Made by a program: the position numbers and the translations under genes. Shown here in pieces: positions 1 to 6,235 of a stretch of DNA of 10,255 nt. The DNA is from Glaciecola sp. UBA2563. Its GTDB lineage: Bacteria > Pseudomonadota > Gammaproteobacteria > Enterobacterales > Alteromonadaceae. The stretch covers positions 1 through 10,255 of the forward strand of contig DDLV01000125.1 in assembly GCA_002340325.1 (NCBI GenBank), read 5' to 3'. The stretch's first letter is position 1. Each line of letters starts with the position of its first letter. The notes under the pieces are model-generated. The model was not told where the DNA came from. It searched no databases and saw only the letters and a list, made by a program, of their open reading frames with translations.

Positions 1-1
1 A

Positions 2-67
2 CCCAATCCCTGGGCGCTCTGCGAAGGCGCTGTGCAGCAGATGTTTTCGAAGCTTTCAAATTACTAA
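2..67 (+). CDS. Possible 3' end of an unidentified upstream gene (partial)
   Basis: The left edge of the window is visibly richer in G and C than the sequence after base 68. One reading frame stays open from base 2 to a TAA at 65-67; it begins PNPWALCEGAVQQMF and ends KLSNY. The stop falls exactly where the sequence turns AT-rich and non-coding, which is what a gene end looks like. Another frame also stays open until about base 99, so the choice of frame is a judgement. I do not recognise the protein. Twenty-one codons are too few to be sure that it is coding. Confidence 0.3.
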   Translation, partial: PNPWALCEGAVQQMFSKLSNY

Positions 68-153
68 TAGCTATAACCAACTGTAAATCAACATCTTAGA
101 AAATCAGCAACACTTAAACAGAACATAACCAATAATTAACGGTCCCTAAAAAT

Positions 154-735
154 ATGGCGCAACTCTACTTTTATTACTCTGCAATGAACGCGGGGAAATC
201 TACCTCCTTACTACAATCTGCCTACAACTATAAAGAACGAGGTATGCGCGTAATATTGTTTACCGCAGCCTTTGACGATCGCTACGGGGAAGGCAAGATT
301 GCATCGCGAATCGGGCTACAAGCCGAGGCAAATAAGTTTTCAATTGACACCGATATTTACACAAAGGTTAAACAACAACACAAGCATCAAGCATTGAGCT
401 GCGTATTTATCGATGAGGCGCAATTTTTATCTAAACAACAGGTCAAACAATGTCTGTATATTGTCGATCAGCTCAACATTCCTGTACTTGCCTATGGTTT
501 ACGGACGGATTTCAAAGGCGAAACATTTGAAGGCTCTCAGTACTTATTGGCTTGGGCAGACAAGCTGAAAGAGCTGAAAACGGTGTGTTTTTGCGGAAAG
601 AAAGCCAGCTTTGTAGCAAAAGTCGATGCCGACGGTAATGTTATTAAAGACGGCGACCAAGTCGAAATCGGAGGGAATGACAAATACATCTCACTTTGTC
701 GCAAACACTATATCGAGATGACGGGGTTTCACTAG
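154..735 (+). CDS. tdk: Thymidine kinase, type II
   Basis: Phosphorylates thymidine (and deoxyuridine) with ATP to give dTMP, the cytosolic entry step of pyrimidine salvage. The 193-residue product starts with a beta strand and P-loop, YSAMNAGKS (residues 8-16, K15-S16 binding phosphate). It has the D87-E88 pair in FIDEAQ, E88 being the expected catalytic base. A structural zinc site is visible as C145/C147 (CFC) and C182/H185 (CRKH), the same spacing as in the E. coli enzyme as I recall it. Length is slightly shorter than E. coli Tdk (about 205), because the C-terminal tail is short. The ATG at 154 puts the P-loop at the normal distance from the N-terminus. No clear Shine-Dalgarno sequence precedes it, which is unusual beside its neighbours. 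It appears monocistronic; gap starts 103 bases later with its own ribosome binding site. Identity is secure. Confidence 0.97.
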   Translation: MAQLYFYYSAMNAGKSTSLLQSAYNYKERGMRVILFTAAFDDRYGEGKIASRIGLQAEANKFSIDTDIYTKVKQQHKHQALSCVFIDEAQFLSKQQVKQCLYIVDQLNIPVLAYGLRTDFKGETFEGSQYLLAWADKLKELKTVCFCGKKASFVAKVDADGNVIKDGDQVEIGGNDKYISLCRKHYIEMTGFH

Positions 736-826
736 TCTTCAATACAGTTATCACAGTGGGTAGTTCTTAGTATAAATTTGTCTTATACTCGGCATGTCTT
801 AGAGTTATTATATAGTTAGATATAGG

Positions 827-832
827 TGAGGA
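827..832 (+). promoter_or_regulatory. Ribosome binding site of gap
   Basis: The sequence TGAGGA lies 6 bases before the ATG at 839, a good Shine-Dalgarno match that fixes the start of gap. The 103-base gap after tdk is AT-rich. It contains TATACT at 784-789 and TATTAT at 806-811 as possible -10 boxes, but neither has a convincing -35 partner, so I do not call a promoter. Confidence 0.7.
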
Positions 833-838
833 ACAGTT

Positions 839-1861
839 ATGCTTAAGGTTGCCATTAACGGTTTTGGACGAATTGGAAAGCTCACATTTCGAAAAATTTT
901 TGACGATGAACGCTTCGAAGTGGTTGCCATCAATGATTTGACAGATCCCAGAATGCTTGCTCAGCTGCTCAAGTACGATAGTGTGCAGGGAGCGTTTTCT
1001 GGTCATACAGTAGAAAGTGATGATGAAAATCTGATTGTAGATGGAAAAAAAATCAGAGTTTACAAAGAACCCGATCCTAGCAAGCTACCGTGGGGCAGTT
1101 GCGAAGTAGATATTGTTTTAGAGTGCACGGGTTTCTTCTGTTCCAAGGAAAAAAGCCAAGCTCATATCGATGCGGGCGCTAAGCGTGTTCTTATTTCAGC
1201 GCCAGCTGGCAGTGACCTGCCCACCATCGTGTATGGTGTGAATCACCAAAAACTCACGGCGGAAGACACCATTGTATCGGGTGCATCTTGCACCACCAAT
1301 TGCCTAGCGCCCATGGCGAAGACCCTTAATGATTATCGTGAATTACGCACCGGATTCATGACCACCATTCATGCCTATACCGGGGATCAGATGATCATAG
1401 ATGGCCCTCATCGCAAGGGTGACTTTCGTCGTGCAAGAGCGGGTGGTATAAACATCGTGCCTAATTCAACGGGCGCAGCTAAGGCCATTGGACTGGTAAT
1501 CCCAGAGCTGGAAGGAAAGCTGATCGGATCAGCCCAACGAGTTCCGGTACCTTCTGGCTCAATCACAATTCTTGATGCAACCCTAAAGGATGACTCTGAA
1601 ACAGTAAGTGTTGAAGGCATCAATGAAGCCATGAAAAATGTCGCTAATGAGTGCTTTGGCTATACCGAAGAAGAATTAGTATCCAGCGATATCATCGGTA
1701 GTAGTTATGGCTCACTGTTTGATGCCACGCAAACTCTGGCGCAACGCTGCGGCACAAAAATCTACGAAGTCCGAGTCGTATCTTGGTATGACAATGAAAT
1801 GGGTTATGTTTGTCAGCTAATCCGGACCCTGGATCATATGGGCGAATTAATGCGTGCGTAG
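839..1861 (+). CDS. gap: Glyceraldehyde-3-phosphate dehydrogenase, type I, NAD-dependent type
   Basis: Oxidises and phosphorylates glyceraldehyde 3-phosphate to 1,3-bisphosphoglycerate with reduction of NAD, in cytosolic glycolysis (reversible for gluconeogenesis). The 340-residue protein has the Rossmann start INGFGRIGK (residues 6-14). N32-D33 follow the second strand; an acidic residue here favours NAD over NADP. The catalytic motif is SCTTNC, with C151 as nucleophile and H178 as its partner in the TIHAYT segment. The C-terminal SWYDNEMGY is also present. The stretch around IDGPHRKGDFRRARAG and VPNSTGAAKAIG resembles the Gram-positive/Bacteroidetes-type GapA more than E. coli GapA, so this may be a second or alternative Gap of the organism. 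Length is normal. It appears to be a single-gene unit: a 292-base gap with an inverted repeat separates it from the next operon. Confidence 0.96.
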   Translation: MLKVAINGFGRIGKLTFRKIFDDERFEVVAINDLTDPRMLAQLLKYDSVQGAFSGHTVESDDENLIVDGKKIRVYKEPDPSKLPWGSCEVDIVLECTGFFCSKEKSQAHIDAGAKRVLISAPAGSDLPTIVYGVNHQKLTAEDTIVSGASCTTNCLAPMAKTLNDYRELRTGFMTTIHAYTGDQMIIDGPHRKGDFRRARAGGINIVPNSTGAAKAIGLVIPELEGKLIGSAQRVPVPSGSITILDATLKDDSETVSVEGINEAMKNVANECFGYTEEELVSSDIIGSSYGSLFDATQTLAQRCGTKIYEVRVVSWYDNEMGYVCQLIRTLDHMGELMRA

Positions 1862-1983
1862 ACTTTACGTCTCGCACCATGCTAGTTCTTATCAAATAAT
1901 GCTCATACCCAGCGTTTTTGCAGACTTTGCTGAAACAAAATGAGTGCAAACGAACTATAAAATTCAATGATGTAAAACTCATT

Positions 1984-2013
1984 AACAAACCAATTACTAA
2001 TAGTTGGTTTGTT
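1984..2013 (+). terminator. Perfect 10-bp inverted repeat: gap terminator or operator
   Basis: The arms AACAAACCAA (1984-1993) and TTGGTTTGTT (2004-2013) are perfectly complementary around a 10-base loop. The repeat lies 123 bases after the gap stop and 140 bases before the next start. It could be a transcription terminator, but the stem is AT-rich and the following CTTCT is not a strong T-run. An operator for a regulator of the downstream catabolic operon is an equal possibility; no regulator gene is in the window. The rest of the 1862-2153 gap holds no gene that I can support. TTGATT (2063-2068) and TCTAAT (2087-2092), 18 bases apart, form a weak candidate promoter for the downstream operon. 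Confidence 0.5.
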
Positions 2014-2141
2014 CTTCTAAAATACCCGGTAGTTTTCTGATCGTTCGTTACAACACATTAAGTTGATTGAGTAGCCAACGAGTTTCTCTAATTGTAATAA
2101 ACCAAAAAAATGGTCAAGCGCGATTAGCACAAAATAATCAC

Positions 2142-2147
2142 GAGGAG
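2142..2147 (+). promoter_or_regulatory. Ribosome binding site deciding the acyl-CoA dehydrogenase start
   Basis: GAGGAG lies 6 bases before the ATG at 2154. It is the best Shine-Dalgarno sequence in this region and argues for that ATG rather than the in-frame TTG at 2067. The 29 extra residues from the TTG show no family similarity. Confidence 0.8.
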
Positions 2148-2153
2148 TTTTCA

Positions 2154-3374
2154 ATGGATTTCGGACATTCTGATACAACAAAACGCTACATCGAGCGCGT
2201 TTCTGCGTTTATGGCGCAACATGTTTTTCCCGTTGAAGAGCAAGTGTATTCTGAGATTCATGCGGCAAATCCAACCGGTGACTGGACCAAATGGCAAGAG
2301 CATCCCACTGTCTGTGAATTGCGTGAACTTGCAAAACAACAGGGTTTATGGAACTTGTTTTTACCAGATGCTGAACTCGGTCAAGGTCTTACAACGGTTG
2401 AATATGCGCCGCTTGCCGAAATCATGGGGCAAGTGCTTTTCGCCCCCGAAATATTTAATTGCAATGCGCCCGATACCGGCAACATGGAAGTGCTTTATCA
2501 TTTTGGTAATGACCATCAAAAACAAACATGGTTAACCCCTTTGTTGAACGGCGAAATCCGCTCAGTATTCGGCATGACAGAACCGGATGTAGCGTCTTCT
2601 GATGCAACAAATATGCAAGCGTCTATTAAACAAAAGGGCAACGAACTCATATTAAACGGCAAAAAATGGTGGTCAACTGGCCTTGGACATCCCAGAGCAA
2701 AAGTCATGATATTTATGGGTTTGTCAAACCCAGAAAATGACAAACATAGCCAACATAGCATGGTTATTGTACCCCTAGATGCGCCTGGTATCACCATTGA
2801 AAGAATGCTGACAGCATATGGTGATTACGATGCACCTTATGGCCACGGAGAAATCACGTTAGATAATGTATGCGTGCCACTGGACAATTTAATTATGGGA
2901 ATGGGCAAAGGTTTTGCGATTGCTCAAGGCCGTTTGGGACCAGGGCGAATTCACCATTGCATGCGCGCTATAGGCATGGCCGAAAAATCACTCGCTTTAG
3001 CGATAAAAAGAGGCAGTGAACGCATTGCGTTTGGTCGTCCTCTTCTGCAACTTGGCGGCAACAAAGAGCGTATAGCAAACGCAAGAATGGCTATCGAACA
3101 AGCGCGCCTGCTCACGCTGCAAGCCGCTTGGAAAATCGATAACTTGGGCGTAAAAAACGCAATGGTAGACATTTCGGCTATCAAAGTTGTTATTCCCAAC
3201 ATGTTGCAAGATGTAGTTGATTTTGCCGTTCAGATGCATGGCGGCGGCGGAATGTCTAACGATTTTCCGCTGGCTAGATTTGCAGCAGCAGCACGTGCAT
3301 TGCGTCTAGCAGATGGTCCTGACGAAGTGCATATGGGCATGGTTTCTCGGTTAGAATTAAAGAAGTACAAATAA
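2154..3374 (+). CDS. Acyl-CoA dehydrogenase, ACAD10/ACAD11-like (LvaC-like)
   Basis: FAD-dependent acyl-CoA dehydrogenase of about 406 residues, the usual length, complete from the helical N-terminal domain to the C-terminal helical domain. FGMTEPDVASSDATN and KWWSTG in the middle domain, and SERIAFGRPL and MHGGGGMSNDFPL in the C-terminal domain, are family signatures. Where MCAD carries its catalytic Glu (YEGT), this protein has ADGPDEVH with D387, the signature I associate with the ACAD10/ACAD11 branch. Its stop is one base before the kinase start, so the two are co-translated; in animals the two domains are fused in one protein. By analogy with Pseudomonas LvaC it may act on 4-phosphoacyl-CoA, eliminating phosphate to give an enoyl-CoA and finally a 3-hydroxyacyl-CoA, rather than doing simple alpha-beta desaturation. 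That role is inference; the family assignment is firm. Confidence 0.93.
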   Translation: MDFGHSDTTKRYIERVSAFMAQHVFPVEEQVYSEIHAANPTGDWTKWQEHPTVCELRELAKQQGLWNLFLPDAELGQGLTTVEYAPLAEIMGQVLFAPEIFNCNAPDTGNMEVLYHFGNDHQKQTWLTPLLNGEIRSVFGMTEPDVASSDATNMQASIKQKGNELILNGKKWWSTGLGHPRAKVMIFMGLSNPENDKHSQHSMVIVPLDAPGITIERMLTAYGDYDAPYGHGEITLDNVCVPLDNLIMGMGKGFAIAQGRLGPGRIHHCMRAIGMAEKSLALAIKRGSERIAFGRPLLQLGGNKERIANARMAIEQARLLTLQAAWKIDNLGVKNAMVDISAIKVVIPNMLQDVVDFAVQMHGGGGMSNDFPLARFAAAARALRLADGPDEVHMGMVSRLELKKYK

Positions 3375-3375
3375 C

Positions 3376-4443
3376 ATGTCAGACTCACTATTAGATAAGG
3401 CAGGCAACGTTCGTGATGGCGAAGAGCTGGCTGTCGAGCCACTGCGTGAATGGTTAGATCATAATATTGGCAACCTAGAAGGCGAGATGCTGGTGACCCA
3501 GTATTCAGGCGGTGCTTCTAATTGGACCTATGCACTGACGTTTGAGAATAAATCGTTAATATTGCGCAGGCCACCTAAGGGCACAAAAGCCAAGGGGGCG
3601 CACGACATGGGCCGCGAGTATCGCTTGCAAAACAGTTTAAAACCCGTCTTTGACAAGGTGCCCACTATGCTTGGGTATACGGATGACGAATCAGTCATTG
3701 GCGCTGAGTTCTACGTCATGGAAAAGCTAGAAGGGATTATCCCTAGACGTGAATTTCCAAGAGGTATGACATTGACTGCTGAAAAAGCAAGACACCTATG
3801 TGAGGTGGCACTTGATGAACTGATAATATTGCATAATGTGGATTATAAGGCAGCTAACCTTGATCATATTGGCAAAGGCGCAGGCTATGCTGAACGACAA
3901 ATCAGTGGTTGGATCACCAGATATCAAAAGGCGCGCACCTGGAATGTACCAAAAGCGAAAAAAGTGATGCAATGGCTCGAGTCCAAACTGCCCGCAAAAG
4001 AAACCATTTGTATCACTCACAACGATTATCGCTTTGACAACTTAGTGCTCGATGCAAATGATCCGAGCAACATTATTGGCGTTCTAGATTGGGAGCTGGC
4101 AACCTTGGGCGACCCGTTAATGGATGTCGGAAATAGTCTGGCTTACTGGATACAGGCTGATGATGATTTCTTTGCGCGCAAAACTCGACGTCAACCGACG
4201 CATGTACCGGGAATGATGACGCGAAAAGAAGTCATTAATTACTACTGTAAAAAGCAAAATATCAACCCTGACGATTTTGCCTTTTATGAAGTCTACGGGC
4301 TGTTTAGACTGGCAGGTATAGTACAGCAAATATATTATCGCTATCATCATAAGCAAACTCGTAATCCCGCGTACAAGCAGCTATGGTTATTGGTGCATTA
4401 TCTCTTACACAGATGCAAATCGATTATCAAAAGCGCATCGTGA
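3376..4443 (+). CDS. APH-fold phosphotransferase, probable hydroxyacyl-CoA kinase (LvaA/ACAD10-11 kinase-like)
   Basis: Aminoglycoside-phosphotransferase-fold kinase of 355 residues. YSGGASNWTY (about 43-52) is the nucleotide-binding glycine loop, and LILRRPP carries the likely ATP-positioning basic residue. HNDYRFDN gives the Brenner loop, with H215, catalytic base D217 and metal ligand N222. LDWELATLGDP contains the second metal-binding residue, D238. The closest known types are the kinase domain of ACAD10/ACAD11 and LvaA of the P. putida levulinate pathway, which phosphorylates the 4-hydroxyl of 4-hydroxyvaleryl-CoA. Its position one base after an ACAD10/11-like dehydrogenase supports this role and argues against antibiotic resistance, although automated pipelines often name it aminoglycoside phosphotransferase. 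No counterpart of the small LvaB subunit is seen beside it. The exact substrate is unknown. Confidence 0.9.
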   Translation: MSDSLLDKAGNVRDGEELAVEPLREWLDHNIGNLEGEMLVTQYSGGASNWTYALTFENKSLILRRPPKGTKAKGAHDMGREYRLQNSLKPVFDKVPTMLGYTDDESVIGAEFYVMEKLEGIIPRREFPRGMTLTAEKARHLCEVALDELIILHNVDYKAANLDHIGKGAGYAERQISGWITRYQKARTWNVPKAKKVMQWLESKLPAKETICITHNDYRFDNLVLDANDPSNIIGVLDWELATLGDPLMDVGNSLAYWIQADDDFFARKTRRQPTHVPGMMTRKEVINYYCKKQNINPDDFAFYEVYGLFRLAGIVQQIYYRYHHKQTRNPAYKQLWLLVHYLLHRCKSIIKSAS

Positions 4444-4470
4444 TTTTCACAAAAAGCCAATAACAATAAA

Positions 4471-5229
4471 ATGCAACGACCAATCAGAAAAAACATCCTT
4501 ATCACCGGCGCCAGCTCTGGTCTCGGCAGGGGCATGGCGATCCAGTATGCCAAAATGGGCAGAAATTTAGCTTTGTGCGCAAGACGAGTGGACAGACTAG
4601 AGAGGTTTCGCAACGACTTGCTGAATATCAATCCGAATATCAATGTCGTTGTAAAACCTCTGGACATAAATGACCATGATGCTGTGTTTGCGACGTTCAA
4701 CGCATTTGTGGATAACTTAGGTTCAATCGATCGTGTTATCGTCAATGCGGGTATGGGAAAAGGTGCATCACTGGGCACTGGTTATTTTGAAGCAAATAAA
4801 CAAACGGCCATCACTAATTTTGTATCGGCGATTGCACAGTGCGAAGCTGCGCTTGACATCTTTCGGGAACAAAATGCAGGACACCTAGTCAACATCTCGT
4901 CTATCAGCGCGATACGCGGATTTCGTCGTGCGCTTACTGTTTATGCTGCAACCAAGGCGGGTTTATCATCATCAAGCGAAGGATTGCGCATAGACTTAAT
5001 GAAAACCCCTATTGTGGTATCAACCATTCACCCTGGCTTTATCAAAAGTGAAATAAACGAAAAGGTCGAGAAAGTTCCCTTTATGGTCGACACCGAAACA
5101 GGCTGCAAGGCAATCATAAAAGCGATCGAAAAAGAAGGCGCGAACGCTTACGTGCCATCGTGGCCATGGGCATTTATTCAATTACTGTTAAGAGTAGTGC
5201 CTTTGTCTGTACTCGCCAAAATGAGTTAG
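4471..5229 (+). CDS. Short-chain dehydrogenase/reductase (SDR), LvaD-position
   Basis: Classical SDR of 252 residues, acting with NAD(P)(H) on a hydroxyl/keto group. The cofactor motif TGASSGLG spans residues 12-19. CARRVDRL, with the arginines after the second strand, suggests NADP(H). NAG follows in VIVNAGMG. The active site is NISS (S144 the likely catalytic serine) with Y158 and K162 in YAATK. The last 20 or so residues (WAFIQLLLRVVPLSVLA) are hydrophobic, suggesting membrane association. It starts 27 bases after the kinase stop, without a strong Shine-Dalgarno sequence, and ends 4 bases before the transporter, so it belongs to the same operon. In the lva pathway an SDR, LvaD, reduces the 4-keto group of levulinyl-CoA; a similar keto/hydroxy interconversion here is inferred from context only. 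A steroid- or fatty-alcohol-type dehydrogenase is an alternative. Confidence 0.9.
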   Translation: MQRPIRKNILITGASSGLGRGMAIQYAKMGRNLALCARRVDRLERFRNDLLNINPNINVVVKPLDINDHDAVFATFNAFVDNLGSIDRVIVNAGMGKGASLGTGYFEANKQTAITNFVSAIAQCEAALDIFREQNAGHLVNISSISAIRGFRRALTVYAATKAGLSSSSEGLRIDLMKTPIVVSTIHPGFIKSEINEKVEKVPFMVDTETGCKAIIKAIEKEGANAYVPSWPWAFIQLLLRVVPLSVLAKMS

Positions 5230-5233
5230 TTTT

Positions 5234-6112
5234 ATGGATGGTTCAATCCTGACCGAGGTGTTTCTTCCAGCGATTTTAGCTTTCATCATGTTTGGAATGG
5301 GGCTTACCCTTACCCCTCGAGATTTTACGCAGTTAGTCTTTGCGCCAAAACCTGTGTTGTTAGGGCTGTTTGGTCAAATCATACTATTGCCCATTATGGC
5401 GTTTATGCTGGCGCTTAACTTCAATGCCCCAACCTATATTGCTATTGGGATGATGATTCTTGCCGCTTGTCCGGGGGGCACAACATCGAATTTGTTTAGC
5501 CATATTGCCAAGGCAAACCTAGCGCTTTCAGTATCGCTAACCGCAATAACCACCATTATCTGTGTGTTTACCACGCCTTTTTTGATTAAGTTCGCTATTG
5601 CATATTTTAGTGTGGATAATCCAATAGAGTTTTCTTTGTTACAGACTTCATTAGGTTTGATTGCCATCTCGTTATTGCCGGTTTCTATTGGCATGGTTGT
5701 CAGATACTTTATTCCAAATTTTGCGTTGAGAACTGAACCAATTTTTCGACATCTTGCTATGACGTTTATGATTGTAATCATTATCGCAATTTGTATTAAG
5801 GAACGTAATAACCTAGCTGACGCTTTTCCAACTGTGTTCCTTTATGCACTGCTACTTAATGTTGTTGCGACACTTATGGGCGTTGCTGTTGGTAAACTTG
5901 GTAAACTACACCGAAGAGATGAAACAACATTAGGCATTGAAATTGGTACGCAAAACAGTACGATGGCGATGTTAATTGCAATAAGTTTTATTCAAGACCC
6001 TGCGCTTTCTGTAGCACCCGCCGTATATGGAATTATAATGTACATAGGTGCAACAGGACTCGTATTTTACAACCAATTGGCAACGAAAACAGGCGATTCA
6101 ACGGATTCCTGA
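5234..6112 (+). CDS. Bile acid:sodium symporter (BASS) family transporter
   Basis: Inner-membrane secondary transporter of 292 residues, almost entirely hydrophobic, with about nine or ten predicted membrane segments. Two features identify the family. The crossover region has CPGGTTSN (residues 79-86), and the sodium-site region has EIGTQN (E236, Q240, N241), matching the conserved Glu/Gln that bind Na+ in bacterial ASBT structures. Family members carry organic anions such as bile acids, pyruvate or ketopantoate with Na+. The gene starts 4 bases after the SDR stop, so it is co-translated with the catabolic enzymes. The simplest inference is that it imports the acid they degrade. The substrate cannot be read from sequence. 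It ends 123 bases before the next gene. Confidence 0.93.
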   Translation: MDGSILTEVFLPAILAFIMFGMGLTLTPRDFTQLVFAPKPVLLGLFGQIILLPIMAFMLALNFNAPTYIAIGMMILAACPGGTTSNLFSHIAKANLALSVSLTAITTIICVFTTPFLIKFAIAYFSVDNPIEFSLLQTSLGLIAISLLPVSIGMVVRYFIPNFALRTEPIFRHLAMTFMIVIIIAICIKERNNLADAFPTVFLYALLLNVVATLMGVAVGKLGKLHRRDETTLGIEIGTQNSTMAMLIAISFIQDPALSVAPAVYGIIMYIGATGLVFYNQLATKTGDSTDS

Positions 6113-6235
6113 TTTCGGTGTTATCGCAAATTGAGCGCAAATTAAGAACGAATTATTCGCACCATAATCGCGTACATACCATCCATCAACGATGACCAGA
6201 CTAAGGTCTTTTCAAAATAGAGTATTATATTTGAT

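Noticed and set aside
59..2003. Repeated 12-mer AATTACTAATAG at 59-70 and 1992-2003
   Set aside because: A shared 12-mer of this AT-rich composition is expected by chance in 10 kb; the surrounding sequences differ.
2067..2153. N-terminal extension of the acyl-CoA dehydrogenase from a TTG codon
   Set aside because: The strong GAGGAG 6 bases before the ATG at 2154, and family length, support the shorter protein; the 29 extra residues look non-coding.
3376..4443. Aminoglycoside resistance gene
   Set aside because: The fold is shared, but the tight pairing with an ACAD10/11-like dehydrogenase and the SDR points to acyl-CoA metabolism.
6149..6159. Short palindrome CGAAT-T-ATTCG in the gap between the transporter and hydrolase genes
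   Set aside because: Only five bases per arm, single occurrence and no regulator nearby; could be chance.
6194..6208. GACC/GGTC hairpin followed by four T's upstream of the serine hydrolase
   Set aside because: A four-base-pair stem is too weak to call a terminator of the catabolic operon.
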